Source: Clostridia bacterium
GTDB lineage: Bacteria > Bacillota > Clostridia > TANB77 > CAG-508
DNA length: 64,000 bases
Direction of reading: 5' to 3'
Assembly: GCA_900754085.1 (NCBI GenBank)
Contig: CAAEBO010000006.1
Span: 1 to 64,000, forward strand
Positions 26,405 through 35,736 of the stretch are shown here, piece after piece. A program made the position numbers and the translations under genes. Under the pieces are notes generated by a model. That model was not told the DNA's origin. It worked only from the letters and a program-made list of their open reading frames with translations, and did not search any database. Position 1 is the first letter of the stretch. Each line of letters begins with the position of its first letter.

Positions 26405-26444
26405 AAATTGATATACCTAAAATATGTATAAAGTATATCAATTT
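26405..26444 (-). terminator. terminator of the priA-def-fmt operon
   Basis: Perfect 12-bp stem (AAATTGATATAC at 26405-26416, complement at 26433-26444) with a 16-base loop. On the minus strand it is followed by seven T. It lies about 60 bases after the fmt stop. Confidence 0.88.
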
Positions 26445-26505
26445 ATATATTTTTTTACAACTATTTTAAGAAAATATTTATATATAATTTCCTTAATTTT
26501 TACAT

Positions 26506-27501
26506 TTATTTTTCTTTTGAAAAAAACATACCAGCAGTTAAATGATTTCCTCTTAAAAAGTCTGTAGTGTTCATTCTTTTGGCATTTTCTCCTTGAATCT
26601 CTAGTATTTTTAGTACTCCACCTTCTGCTTTTATATATAGACCATCTTTATCATCTGCAATTATAATTGTTCCTGGCATTAGGGTATTAAATTTATATTC
26701 ATATTCTTCAAATTCTGTTTTGTATGAAAAGAACTCTTCTTTTGTTAAAATTTTTGATCTCCAAAATTTAACTTTTTTACCATCTATATACGAAAATGCT
26801 CCCATAATTGGATTTAATCCTCTTATTAAATTATGAATCTTGTATATGTCATTTTCTTCCCAATCAATTAATGCCATCTCTTTACTTAGCATTGGTGCTA
26901 AAGAAAATTCCTCTGGTTGTTTTTCTCTAGGAGCTTTTCCTTCTTCTATTAATTTTAAGGTTTCTACTAGAAGATTGCCTCCAATTTTCGAAAGTTTTTC
27001 CCACAATTCCCCAGTTGTTTCCTCTGGTGAAATTTCTACTTCTTCTTTTAAAATCATATCACCAGTATCCATTCCTTCATTCATATACATTGTCGTAATT
27101 CCTGTAGTTTTATCGCCATTTAATACTGCCCATTGTATTGGAGCTGCTCCTCTATATTTAGGAAGTAATGAACCATGTACATTTATACATCCCAATCTAG
27201 GTATTTCTAAAATTTCTTTTGGCAATATCTTTCCATATGCAACCACACAAATTATATCTGGTTTCATATTTTTAATTTCTTCCAAAAATTCTAAATTATT
27301 CTTTATTTTGTTTGGTTGATAAACTGCTATATTTTTCTCTAAAGCATATTCTTTTACTGGTGAGTATGCCATTTTCATTCCTCTACCTTTTGGTTTATCT
27401 GGGTTAGTTACTACTCCTATTATATTAAATTTTGCTTCATATATGCTTTTTAATGATTCTTGTGCAAAATCTGGTGTTCCCATAAATAAAACTTTTAACA
27501 T
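26506..27501 (-). CDS. fmt: methionyl-tRNA formyltransferase
   Basis: A 331-residue enzyme that formylates initiator Met-tRNA using 10-formyl-THF. It begins VLFMGTPDFAQESLKSI and has ICVVAYGKILPKEILEIP, then GCINVHGSLLPKYRGAAPIQ + WAVLNGDKTTGIT, with the catalytic Asn, His and Asp (the Asp in MDTGDMI). The C-terminal OB-like tRNA-binding domain follows. It ends the priA-def-fmt run. The rsmB gene that often comes next is absent. Confidence 0.97.
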   Translation of the reverse strand: MLKVLFMGTPDFAQESLKSIYEAKFNIIGVVTNPDKPKGRGMKMAYSPVKEYALEKNIAVYQPNKIKNNLEFLEEIKNMKPDIICVVAYGKILPKEILEIPRLGCINVHGSLLPKYRGAAPIQWAVLNGDKTTGITTMYMNEGMDTGDMILKEEVEISPEETTGELWEKLSKIGGNLLVETLKLIEEGKAPREKQPEEFSLAPMLSKEMALIDWEENDIYKIHNLIRGLNPIMGAFSYIDGKKVKFWRSKILTKEEFFSYKTEFEEYEYKFNTLMPGTIIIADDKDGLYIKAEGGVLKILEIQGENAKRMNTTDFLRGNHLTAGMFFSKEK

Positions 27502-27541
27502 ATTAATCTCCTTTTATTTTAATTTATATGCTATTAAACGG

Positions 27542-28021
27542 TTATTCTTCATCTGGCTTCACTATTTCTAAAGTACCTGGTATCATGTTGTCTACAAACA
27601 AAATTCCATCTAAGTGATCTGTTTCGTGGCAAATTGCTTGTGCTAATAATTCTTTAGCTTTTATTTTTTGTTTTTTTCCATTTACATCGTAATATTCTGC
27701 CTCTACTTCTTTTGGTCTTACAACAACTGCGAATTTATTTGGAAAACTTAAACATCCTTCTTCTACTTCTCGTTCTCCTTTTGTTTTTGTAATTACTGGA
27801 TTTATTAATGTAATTGGACCTTTTCCATCATATACATCTATAACAACTACTCTTTTTAAAATACCTACTTGTTGAGCAGCAAGTCCAACCCCATTATTTT
27901 TATGCATAGTTTCTATCATATCTTCTACTAATGACTTTAGTTTTTCATCAAAAACTTCTACTGTTCTTGCTTTTTTTCTTAAAATTTCGTCACCATCTTT
28001 TCTAATTAGTCGTATTGCCAT
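27542..28021 (-). CDS. def: peptide deformylase
   Basis: A 159-residue metalloenzyme that removes the formyl group from nascent proteins. The three motifs are GVGLAAQQVG (about 43-52), EEGCLSFP (about 91-98, with the metal Cys) and QAICHETDHLDG (about 131-142, HExxH). The third residue of motif II is Phe rather than the common Val. It lies 14 bases after priA and 40 bases before fmt. It functions together with fmt and fhs in N-formyl-methionine turnover. Confidence 0.97.
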   Translation of the reverse strand: MAIRLIRKDGDEILRKKARTVEVFDEKLKSLVEDMIETMHKNNGVGLAAQQVGILKRVVVIDVYDGKGPITLINPVITKTKGEREVEEGCLSFPNKFAVVVRPKEVEAEYYDVNGKKQKIKAKELLAQAICHETDHLDGILFVDNMIPGTLEIVKPDEE

Positions 28022-28035
28022 TTTATCCTCCTTTT

Positions 28036-30276
28036 TTACATCATATTTGTTGGGTTAATATCTGCAATAATTCTTGCATTGTTTTTTAATAATTCTTTAT
28101 TATATAAACATTCATTTATAATGTCTATTAATTTATCATTTACTTTTGCTTTTATTATTATTCTCCATCTATATCTATTTTTTATTTTATCTATTGGTGC
28201 TGGTAGTGGTTTTAATATATTCGCTATTAATTCTTCTTGTTCTATACTTTCTTTTAATTCTTTATACAATTTGTTTGCTGTTTTTGAAACAACCTCTTCC
28301 ATTTCTCCACTTATTCCAAACATAATTATATCACAAAAAGGTGGATATCTCAATTGATTTCTTAATTTAATTTCTATATTATAGAAATCATCATAGTTTT
28401 GTTTTTTAGCATATTGAATACTATAATTGTCCGGATTATATGTTTGTACTATAACATTTCCTTGTTGCCTTTCTCTTCCTGCTCTACCCGCAACTTGTAC
28501 TAATAAATCAAATGTTCTTTCACTTGCCCTATAGTCATCTATGTTTAGACTTCCATCTGCAGAAACTACTCCAACTAAAGTAACATTTGGAAAATGATGT
28601 CCTTTTACAATCATTTGTGTTCCAATTAATATGTCTATTTGTTCTTTATTAAATCTTTCTAAAATTTCTTCGTGTGAATTTTTTTTTGTAACAGTATCTA
28701 TATCCATTCTAATAGTAGACGCATTAGGAAAAATTTTATTTATTTCTAATTCTAACTTTTGTGTTCCTGTACCAAAATATTTAATTTTTTTGCTTCCACA
28801 TTCTGGGCATATTTTATGAATCCCTTCTTCGTATCCACAATAGTGACATTTTAATTTTTCTTCTTTTTTATGATATGTAAGACTTATATTACAATTTTTA
28901 CATTTGGCAACATACCCGCAATCTCTGCACATTATAAATGTCGAAAATCCTCTCCTATTTAAAAACAGTATAGTTTGTTTTTTATTTTTTAAATTTTCTT
29001 GTATTAATTTATATAATTTAACACTAATCATTGTTCTATTACCATTAGCAAGTTCCTGTTTTAAATCTACTAATTGTATATTTGGCAAACTAGAATTATT
29101 CGCTCTTTTACTAAGTGTTAAAAGTTCGATATCTTCATTTTGTGCTTTGTAAAAAGTTACTATATCCGGTGTTGCACTTCCTAATAGCAATGGAATACTA
29201 TTATATTCGGCAATTTGGTTTGCAACTTCTTTTGCATTGTACCTTGGTGCCATTTCAGATTTATATGAAGGATCATGTTCTTCATCTATTATTATTATTC
29301 CCAAATTACATACTGGAGCAAATATTGCAGATCTGGCTCCTATAATAATTCTAGCTTCTCCTTCTTCTATACGTTCCCAGCTGTCGTGCCTTTCTCCTAC
29401 AGAAAGTTTACTATGTAATACAGCAATAATATCTTTTCCGAATCTTTCTATAAATCTATTTATCATTTGTGGAGTAAGAGAAATTTCTGGTACTAACATT
29501 ATCGCGCTTTTCCCTTCATTTATTACTTTTTCTATTAGTTGAAGGTAAATTTCTGTTTTTCCAGAACCTGTAACACCATAAAGTAAATATTGTTTATATT
29601 CTTGCTTCTTTATAGAATCTTCTACTTTTTTATATGCAATTTCTTGTTCTTCTGTAAATTTTAATTTATCTTTTTGCTTAATATTCTTATTTTTTAAAGG
29701 ATTTCTTATTACTTTTTCTTCTTGTAATTTTATAAGTCCATTTTTTTCTAAAGTTTTTATTATTGCTCTAGATGTTTCTGTGTTCTCTATTAATTCTGGT
29801 TGTATTATTTTTTCATTTTCTATTAAGTATTCTAATATTCTTTTTTGTTTTTCAGATTTTATTTTATTGTTTACTATATATTCTTGTACTTTTTCTTTTT
29901 CCAGTGCCAAACTAACAAAAATAGCTGTTTTGTCTTTGGTTCTATTTGCAAAATTCTTAGTTGTAGTTCCTGGTTTTAACATTAAATTCATACATTCTGA
30001 AACATTTGAAAAATATTTTTTTGCCATCCATTTAGATAAAAGTATTTTTTCTGTTGACAAAGATTGTAATTCGATTTTGGCAATATCCTTTACTGCATAT
30101 TCTGTACTTTCTTTTATGTTTGTTACAAATCCTTCTTCCAATCTTTTGCTTTTGCCAAAAGGAATTAGAACTCTACTTCCTATAGATATATTTTCTTCCA
30201 TCTCTTTTGGGATATTGTAATCAAATGTTTTATTTAATGTTTTAACATTGGAATCTATAATTATCTCTGCTATCAT
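28036..30276 (-). CDS. priA: primosomal replication restart helicase
   Basis: A 746-residue superfamily 2 helicase that reloads the replisome at stalled forks. The N-terminal 3'-end binding domain (IDSNVKTLNKTFDYNIPKEM) is present. Walker A is YGVTGSGKTEIYLQ (about 233-246), the DEEH box lies in IIDEEHDPSYKSEMAPRYN, and eight Cys in CRDCGYVAKCKNCN, CHYCGYEEGIHKICPECGSK form the two zinc sites. Motif VI is VAGRAGRERQQGNVIVQT. Length is normal. The coaBC gene usually upstream of priA in Firmicutes is not here. Confidence 0.97.
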   Translation of the reverse strand: MIAEIIIDSNVKTLNKTFDYNIPKEMEENISIGSRVLIPFGKSKRLEEGFVTNIKESTEYAVKDIAKIELQSLSTEKILLSKWMAKKYFSNVSECMNLMLKPGTTTKNFANRTKDKTAIFVSLALEKEKVQEYIVNNKIKSEKQKRILEYLIENEKIIQPELIENTETSRAIIKTLEKNGLIKLQEEKVIRNPLKNKNIKQKDKLKFTEEQEIAYKKVEDSIKKQEYKQYLLYGVTGSGKTEIYLQLIEKVINEGKSAIMLVPEISLTPQMINRFIERFGKDIIAVLHSKLSVGERHDSWERIEEGEARIIIGARSAIFAPVCNLGIIIIDEEHDPSYKSEMAPRYNAKEVANQIAEYNSIPLLLGSATPDIVTFYKAQNEDIELLTLSKRANNSSLPNIQLVDLKQELANGNRTMISVKLYKLIQENLKNKKQTILFLNRRGFSTFIMCRDCGYVAKCKNCNISLTYHKKEEKLKCHYCGYEEGIHKICPECGSKKIKYFGTGTQKLELEINKIFPNASTIRMDIDTVTKKNSHEEILERFNKEQIDILIGTQMIVKGHHFPNVTLVGVVSADGSLNIDDYRASERTFDLLVQVAGRAGRERQQGNVIVQTYNPDNYSIQYAKKQNYDDFYNIEIKLRNQLRYPPFCDIIMFGISGEMEEVVSKTANKLYKELKESIEQEELIANILKPLPAPIDKIKNRYRWRIIIKAKVNDKLIDIINECLYNKELLKNNARIIADINPTNMM

Positions 30277-30399
30277 TTTTACTCCTTATGTCTCTTTTAT
30301 TATTTTTTCTATAAAAGTTTTATTGTTAATATAATTTATAAAATTTAATTTTTATCATAACTAAAAAAGATATTATTATTCTTAAGTATACAAGATTCA

Positions 30400-30426
30400 G
30401 GATTTAGGAATACTCCTTAAAATCCC
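30400..30426. repeat. degenerate copy of the 29-bp palindromic repeat, copy D
   Basis: It keeps GGATTTAGG on the left and CCTTAAAATCCC on the right, with a damaged core. The right flank CGACATGTT resembles the CGATGTGTT next to the copy at 55461-55489. It lies between gmk and priA in a 196-base gap. Confidence 0.55.
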
Positions 30427-30472
30427 GACATGTTATGCAAGAACAACAATATCTTTTTTTATTATATTAATT

Positions 30473-31048
30473 TTAAAATTCTGCGTTTTCTACTTTTGCT
30501 TCTTCTTCTATTATTTTTTGTATTATAGACACTGTTTTTTCTAAATCATTATTTTTTATTACGTAATCATATACTCCAATTTTAGACTCTTCAAAGTCAA
30601 ATCTATTTAGTCTTAATTGGATTTCTTTAGGACTTGGCTTGTCTATTCTACTTTCTAGTCTTTTTTGTAATTCACTTTTTGGAACTCTTAAAAATATTGT
30701 TACTACTTTTGTATCTTGTTTTAATAGTTCTATTAAACTTTGAGTTCCATTTACATCTATGTCTTTTACTATAATTTTTCCTTCTTTAATTTTTTCATTT
30801 AAAATTTTTCTAGAAGTACCATAGTAATGATTATGATGGATATCATATTCATATAATTCTCCATCTTTTATCATTCTTTCAAATTCTTCGGCTGATACAA
30901 AATTATATGTTTCTCCTGGTACATCTCCTGGTCTTACTTCTCTATCTGTATAAGAAGGTATTGCTATTACGTTTTCCATTCTTTTTATTAATTCTTTTTG
31001 AATTGTATTTTTTCCGGCTCCCGCTACACCAGATAGTATAACTAACAT
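30473..31048 (-). CDS. gmk: guanylate kinase
   Basis: A 191-residue enzyme phosphorylating GMP to GDP. The P-loop is LSGVAGAGKNTIQKEL (residues 4-19). It differs from the common GPSGAGKGT at several places but keeps Gly-x4-GKxT. SYTDREVRPGDVPGETYNFV + SAEEFERMI is the GMP-binding lid with conserved Arg and Tyr, and FDFEESKIGVYDYVIKNNDL is the C-terminal element. It overlaps rpoZ by 7 bases. Confidence 0.93.
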   Translation of the reverse strand: MLVILSGVAGAGKNTIQKELIKRMENVIAIPSYTDREVRPGDVPGETYNFVSAEEFERMIKDGELYEYDIHHNHYYGTSRKILNEKIKEGKIIVKDIDVNGTQSLIELLKQDTKVVTIFLRVPKSELQKRLESRIDKPSPKEIQLRLNRFDFEESKIGVYDYVIKNNDLEKTVSIIQKIIEEEAKVENAEF

Positions 31049-31230
31049 ATAACCACCTTTTCTTCTGATACTTCGTTTGTTGCAAGTGTTACAACAGAAT
31101 TAGATTTTACTTTTGTTACAACTGGTTTTCCAGAAGCTATTTGTCTTGCTCTTTTAGACACCATTATTACTAATGAATATCTGTTATCTACCTTTGTTAA
31201 TAAATCTGTTACAGATGGTTTTACTAACAT
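31042..31230 (-). CDS. rpoZ: RNA polymerase omega subunit
   Basis: A 62-residue protein: MLVKPSVTDLLTKVDNRYSL then VIMVSKRARQIASGKP, the conserved omega fold. It assists assembly of beta prime into RNA polymerase. Its length is typical of clostridial omega. The start has GGAGG (TAAGGAGGAATATAATT). It sits between remA and gmk, as in most Firmicutes. Confidence 0.94.
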   Translation of the reverse strand: MLVKPSVTDLLTKVDNRYSLVIMVSKRARQIASGKPVVTKVKSNSVVTLATNEVSEEKVVIC

Positions 31231-31244
31231 AATTATATTCCTCC

Positions 31245-31496
31245 TTAATTATTGTTTTCTATATTTTTATCTAGCCTTGCTGCTACTGTTTCTGGTTGAA
31301 GTGCAGAAAGAATTAAATGATCTGAGTCTGTAATTACTACTGCTCTTGTTCTTCTACCATATGTAGCGTCTATTGCTGTTCCTTTGTCTTTTGCCTCTTG
31401 TACCATTCTTTTTATTGGTGCAGATTCTGGGCTTACTATTGCTATAATTCTATTTGCAGAAACTATATTTCCAAAACCAATATTTACTAATTGCAT
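31245..31496 (-). CDS. remA: RemA-family DNA-binding regulator (DUF370)
   Basis: An 83-residue protein: [20 protein letters not shown] then [20 protein letters not shown] + [20 protein letters not shown], matching RemA almost motif for motif. In Bacillus subtilis RemA activates biofilm matrix operons. An EPS operon lies in this window, so a similar target is possible but unproven. I chose the ATG giving MQLVN; an in-frame GTG four codons earlier is less likely because it sits inside the ribosome site. It lies between yicC and rpoZ. Confidence 0.93.
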   Translation of the reverse strand: MQLVNIGFGNIVSANRIIAIVSPESAPIKRMVQEAKDKGTAIDATYGRRTRAVVITDSDHLILSALQPETVAARLDKNIENNN

Positions 31497-31511
31497 TATA
31501 AAAATCACTTC

Positions 31512-32393
31512 CTATTCTATATTTTGAACTTGTTCTCTAACATCTTCAAGTTCTGTTTTTAATTCTATTACTAAATTCGTTATTTCTAAACAATTTGATT
31601 TAGATCCTATTGTGTTTATTTCTCGGTTCATCTCTTGTATTATAAAGTCTAATCTTTTACCTGTCTTTTTAACACTTTCTGATTGTAATAGTTCTTTAAA
31701 TTGTGTAATGTGACTTTTTAATCTTGTAATTTCTTCTTCTATTGATGTTTTATCTGCATATAGAACTACTTCTTGTGAAATTCTTGCTTCGTCTATTAAA
31801 TCTGTTTGCATCATTTCTTTTATTCTGTCTTTTAATTTTACTACATATTGTTCAATAAGTCCAGTAGAATATTGCGAAATATCCAAAATATGTTTATTAA
31901 TATTTTCTAGTCTTTGTAGCATATCTTCTGATAATTTTTTACCTTCTGCATTTTTGCCTTCTAATAAATTTTTAATAGCCTCTTGTAATGCTTTATTCAA
32001 TTCTTCCCATAAAACTTCTTCATTATTATCTTGACTTATATTTAATATATCCGGTAGTTTAGCTATTTTCATAATTGATATATCATCTATTATATTATTT
32101 TCTTCTTTTATTTTTCTTAATTCTTCTATATACTCTTTTGCTAAAGGTTTGTTTATTGATATTTTTTTACCTAAATTGCTGTTATTTACAAAAGTTACAT
32201 TTATGTCTATTTTTCCTCTTGCTATATTTTTTAATACTTCTTTTTTTATTTTTTCTTCTAGAAAGCTTAAAACATATGGAAGCCTTACATTTATATCTGT
32301 GTATTTATGATTTACAGATTTTATCTCTATAGTATATTCTCTCTCCTCTGTAGAATACATTCCTCTTCCAAAGCCTGTCATACTTCTTATCAT
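31512..32393 (-). CDS. YicC family endoribonuclease-like protein
   Basis: A 293-residue protein with the YicC N-terminal IRSMTGFGRGMYSTEEREYT and IEIKSVNHKYTDINVRLPYV, and the DUF1732 C-terminal LDFIIQEMNREINTIGSKSN + CLEITNLVIELKTELEDVRE + QVQNIE. YicC proteins act as endoribonucleases in E. coli and B. subtilis. It opens the yicC-remA-rpoZ-gmk run, 15 bases before remA. Length matches the family. Confidence 0.93.
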   Translation of the reverse strand: MIRSMTGFGRGMYSTEEREYTIEIKSVNHKYTDINVRLPYVLSFLEEKIKKEVLKNIARGKIDINVTFVNNSNLGKKISINKPLAKEYIEELRKIKEENNIIDDISIMKIAKLPDILNISQDNNEEVLWEELNKALQEAIKNLLEGKNAEGKKLSEDMLQRLENINKHILDISQYSTGLIEQYVVKLKDRIKEMMQTDLIDEARISQEVVLYADKTSIEEEITRLKSHITQFKELLQSESVKKTGKRLDFIIQEMNREINTIGSKSNCLEITNLVIELKTELEDVREQVQNIE

Positions 32394-32406
32394 TATTTTT
32401 TATCTC

Positions 32407-33435
32407 CTATTTTTTCTTTTTATTTTTTGCTTTTTTATTTGTTTTGTTTTTTGCATTTGTTTTTGATTTTACTTCCTCTTTTTTCTCTATTTTTTGTTTT
32501 TCCACTTCTGCTGTCGTTTTCTTCTCAGCTTTTAAGTCTTTTTTGGCTTCTAACTTTTCTTTATTAGGATTTCCTTTATTTTCTATGTTTTTTGTTTCTT
32601 TTATTTTATCATCTTTTCTTTCTACTTTTTTATTATTTTTCTTTTCAGCTGTTTTTCTATTTTGTCTTCTATGAGTTTCTATTTTTATAATTTTTTCTTC
32701 TTTTACAATTTCACTAATATCATTTAAACTTTTTATATATTCTTTTTTTGTTTTGCTATATATTCTTGTACATTTTAAAATATAGTATGCAGATATTAAT
32801 AAAGCCTCTATTGCAATAACCATAATAAATTTATCTGTAAACAATTGATAAATATATACTTCGCATAATGTTGCTATTGCCACAAACAATGACTCCAAAC
32901 CATGTGTAAATAGTTCTAAATCTATCTTTTTGTAGCTTCTTTCAAACAAAATAATAGCAAATATTAATATAGAAATGCTAAACACTTTTAAATCTACAAT
33001 AAAAATATCTTCTTTTATATTTATATAACCTAATATTTTTAATATACAAAATGCTAGAATTACTATAGCAATCATTACATTTCTAAATATTTTTTTGTTA
33101 GCCTTTTTTTCATATTCTTTTGACATTTTTTTACGTTGCTTTTTTTCTTTTTCTATTTCTTCTATAATCTTCTCAGACTTTTTATCCCTCTTATTTATTT
33201 TTTCTGCTTTAACATTTTCTGTTTGTTGCTCACTACCATTTTCCTCTTGTACATCTACTTTTCTATCTTCTTCAATAACTTTTTTTTGATCATGTATTAC
33301 TTTTTCTTTTTGGTCGTCTTCTTTTTTATTTGGATTATTTTCTTCTTTAGCAATTTGATCTACATTTTCTTTTAATATCTCTTTTGTATTATTCTTTGGT
33401 TTAGTATTTACTTTATTTTTTTTCTTCTTAGCCAT
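32407..33435 (-). CDS. unrecognised Lys/Glu-rich membrane protein
   Basis: A 342-residue protein with three parts. Residues 1-108 are highly charged Lys/Glu/Asn repeats (KKKKNKVNTKPKNNTKEI) with coiled-coil character. Residues about 110-225 carry roughly four hydrophobic spans (MIAIVILAFCILKILGYI, VFSISILIFAIILF, LFVAIATLCEVYIYQLF, IMVIAIEALLISAYYIL). Residues 235-342 are again charged and Lys-rich, ending KAKNKKKK. I do not recognise the family. It lies 13 bases before yicC and 11 bases after rsmE, inside the housekeeping run. The charged ends may bind nucleic acid or ribosomes; that is a guess. Confidence 0.5.
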   Translation of the reverse strand: MAKKKKNKVNTKPKNNTKEILKENVDQIAKEENNPNKKEDDQKEKVIHDQKKVIEEDRKVDVQEENGSEQQTENVKAEKINKRDKKSEKIIEEIEKEKKQRKKMSKEYEKKANKKIFRNVMIAIVILAFCILKILGYINIKEDIFIVDLKVFSISILIFAIILFERSYKKIDLELFTHGLESLFVAIATLCEVYIYQLFTDKFIMVIAIEALLISAYYILKCTRIYSKTKKEYIKSLNDISEIVKEEKIIKIETHRRQNRKTAEKKNNKKVERKDDKIKETKNIENKGNPNKEKLEAKKDLKAEKKTTAEVEKQKIEKKEEVKSKTNAKNKTNKKAKNKKKK

Positions 33436-33446
33436 TTTAACACTCC

Positions 33447-34202
33447 TTAATTTAAATCTCCTAATTCATACATTAATATTCCACTTACAACTAATGACAC
33501 AGTTTCTGTTCTTAAAATTCTTTTTCCTAGTGTTACTACCGATACATTGCTTTTTAGTTTTAATTTTTCTATTTCTTCACTATCTAATCCACCTTCTGGA
33601 CCAATTATAATTCCTATATTTAAATTTTCTTTATTTAGCTTTTTTAACTTTTTTATCTCATGCTTTATGCTTACTTTTTCTTCATTTTCATATAATACTA
33701 AAATTTCATCATATCCTTCAAATTCTAAATTGGATATATCTATTATATTTTCTATTTTAGGAATTATATCTCTTCCAGATTGTTTTGCTGCTACTTCTGC
33801 AATTTTTTGCCATCTTACTATTTTATTTTGTTTATCTTTATCTTTTAATTTTACTATTGTTCTTTTGGTATTTACTGGTACAATATATTTTACTCCTAAT
33901 TCCGTTGCTTTTTGTATTATTAATTCCATTTTATCTGCTTTTGGTAAGCCTTGGAAGATTGTAATATTTAGTTTAGACTCTGAAATACTTGTTTCTTCAT
34001 TTAGGATTTGGCATATAATTTCATTTTCTTCTATTCCTATTATTATGCATTCATAATTTGTACTTGTGTCTGAATTACAAATTGTAATTTTATCATCTAT
34101 CTTTTTTCTTAAAACATTTTTTAAGTGGTTAACATCATTACCTATAATGTGTATTTCTTTATTTTCTTTTATATTCTCCGTTTTTATAAAAAATTTAGGC
34201 AT
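33447..34202 (-). CDS. rsmE: 16S rRNA m3U1498 methyltransferase
   Basis: A 251-residue SPOUT methyltransferase. The N-terminal PUA-like domain includes HIIGNDVNHLKNVLRKKIDD. The knot domain contains LIIQKATELGVKYIVPV, RWQKIAEVAAKQSGRDIIP, IGIIIGPEGGLDSEEIEKLK and VTLGKRILRTETV, the full RsmE signature. It methylates U1498 of 16S rRNA after subunit assembly. The prmA gene that often precedes it is absent. A converging hairpin at 34275-34297 separates it from the pentapeptide gene. Confidence 0.95.
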   Translation of the reverse strand: MPKFFIKTENIKENKEIHIIGNDVNHLKNVLRKKIDDKITICNSDTSTNYECIIIGIEENEIICQILNEETSISESKLNITIFQGLPKADKMELIIQKATELGVKYIVPVNTKRTIVKLKDKDKQNKIVRWQKIAEVAAKQSGRDIIPKIENIIDISNLEFEGYDEILVLYENEEKVSIKHEIKKLKKLNKENLNIGIIIGPEGGLDSEEIEKLKLKSNVSVVTLGKRILRTETVSLVVSGILMYELGDLN

Positions 34203-34265
34203 TTATCTGCTCCTATCTATTTTTTTCGATTTTATTATACTATTTTTAGCGCTGTAATTCAAGTA

Positions 34266-34297
34266 AATAAAAAAAGAATAGGTAAAAAGCCTATTCT
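34266..34297 (-). terminator. terminator of the pentapeptide gene
   Basis: 8-bp stem AGAATAGG (34275-34282) and CCTATTCT (34290-34297) with a 7-base loop. On the minus strand it is followed by seven T. The position is 15 bases after the stop of the pentapeptide gene. Confidence 0.85.
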
Positions 34298-34311
34298 AAA
34301 AAATTAGTTAA

Positions 34312-34908
34312 CTAAGATTTTATTTTTATATTTAGTAAGTATGCTAAATCTATAATTTGAAATTCATTTAATATTGCTCCTTTAATATCTTGTAATGTAG
34401 TAGACATACCTTGTATAGTACAATTTGAAAGATCTATATTCTTTAAAGGTGTATTAAATATTTGTGATTTTGTAAAATCTATATTATCAAATTTTATATT
34501 TTTTAATACAGTATCTTGTATATATGAATTTATAAATGTAGTATCTTTTATTTTTAAATTATTAAATCCTGTATTAGCAATATTTGCATAGTTCATATTT
34601 GAATCTTGCATTTGTACCGAAATAAAAGTATTTTCTATAAAATTACAACCTATCATTTTACAATTTATAAATTTGCAATTTATAAAACTACAACTTTCAA
34701 ATGTAGAATTGGAAAAATTACAATTTTCAAAAGAAATATCTTTAAAATATACCTTTTCCAGTTTACTTTCTAATACTTCTGTGTGAATAAATTTAGAAGT
34801 ATATATATCTTTTCTATATATATTTAAATTCTTCTCCATCAGATTTTGTACTATTTCATTTTTTATTTCTTCCTCTTCTTCTATCTCATCCAAAAATGAT
34901 TTTGCCAT
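34312..34908 (-). CDS. pentapeptide-repeat protein
   Basis: A 198-residue protein. After a charged N-terminus (1-30), residues about 45-170 form pentapeptide A(D/N)LXX-like repeats: FENCNFSNSTFESCSFINCK + FINCKMIGCNFIENTF, MNYANIANTGFNNLKIKD and later NIDFTKSQIF. This predicts a right-handed quadrilateral beta-helix. Such proteins have mixed roles, including mimicry of DNA for gyrase protection; nothing here decides. It has its own terminator and a GGAGG site. Confidence 0.78.
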   Translation of the reverse strand: MAKSFLDEIEEEEEIKNEIVQNLMEKNLNIYRKDIYTSKFIHTEVLESKLEKVYFKDISFENCNFSNSTFESCSFINCKFINCKMIGCNFIENTFISVQMQDSNMNYANIANTGFNNLKIKDTTFINSYIQDTVLKNIKFDNIDFTKSQIFNTPLKNIDLSNCTIQGMSTTLQDIKGAILNEFQIIDLAYLLNIKIKS

Positions 34909-35029
34909 TTTTCCTCCCTTAAATAGGTTTATTTTATTTCTTCTAAATTATATAGCAACTGAAAATCAAATTCAACTTATCATTTTTAGATTATAATAAT
35001 TTTTCCAAATCCTAGCTAAAAATTAATTT

Positions 35030-35719
35030 TTATTTTAATATCTCCTTTTCTTCTTTTTCTGTTAAATACCCATATTCTACCATTTTATCTGCAACTTGTT
35101 TTTGTCTTTGTTTTGCTAAATTTAAATTTTCTTTAGGATTATATACTGATGGTGCATTTGGTATTCCTGCAAGCATTATACATTCTCCTTTAGTCATATT
35201 ATCTAGTGTTTTTCCAAAATACCCTTTGCAAGCATCCTTTATATTATAATATCCATTTCCAAAATAAATTGTATTTATATATAATTCTAAAATTTCAGTT
35301 TTAGAATATTTCTTTTCTATTTCGAATGCCATAAAAACTTCTGCAACTTTCCTAGACATTTTCTTTTCTTGAGAAAAATATTCATTTTTAGCTATTTGCT
35401 GAGTTATGGTACTACCTCCTTCTACAAATTCCATTGCTTTAATATCATTTATAATTGCTCTACCTATTGCAATTATGTCTATTCCTGGATGTTTATAAAA
35501 TCTATGATCTTCTACAGAAATAACTGCTTCTAAATATGTTTGTGGCAACTCTGAAATCTTTGTATAACCTTCTTTTTGTCTTATTTTATCTACTTTATCT
35601 TCTAATGGCATTTCTTGTATAGCTTCTTTATACATGCTATATCCTTTTCCAACTATTAGTATTCCTATACTTGTTCCAATTAATAATATTATTAATAATA
35701 CTTTTAATATCTTTTTCAT
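35030..35719 (-). CDS. monofunctional peptidoglycan glycosyltransferase (GT51)
   Basis: A 229-residue membrane protein with one N-terminal span (about 5-27) and a complete GT51 domain: YLEAVISVEDHRFYKHPGID (catalytic Glu), EGGSTITQQIAKNEYFSQEK, KYSKTEILELYINTIYFGNG + YYNIKDACKGYFGK, and CIMLAGIPNAPSVYNP. It has no transpeptidase domain, so it polymerises glycan strands from lipid II. Length matches MtgA-type enzymes. It lies 17 bases after the Bce-like permease gene, which may mean joint expression. Confidence 0.92.
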   Translation of the reverse strand: MKKILKVLLIILLIGTSIGILIVGKGYSMYKEAIQEMPLEDKVDKIRQKEGYTKISELPQTYLEAVISVEDHRFYKHPGIDIIAIGRAIINDIKAMEFVEGGSTITQQIAKNEYFSQEKKMSRKVAEVFMAFEIEKKYSKTEILELYINTIYFGNGYYNIKDACKGYFGKTLDNMTKGECIMLAGIPNAPSVYNPKENLNLAKQRQKQVADKMVEYGYLTEKEEKEILK

Positions 35720-35736
35720 ATATTGCCACCTTCTTT

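Noticed and set aside
32407..33435. Plus-strand Phe/Ser-rich frames opposite this gene
   Set aside because: They are antisense shadows of the Lys/Glu-rich protein. The minus-strand frame is full length and correctly spaced between yicC and rsmE.
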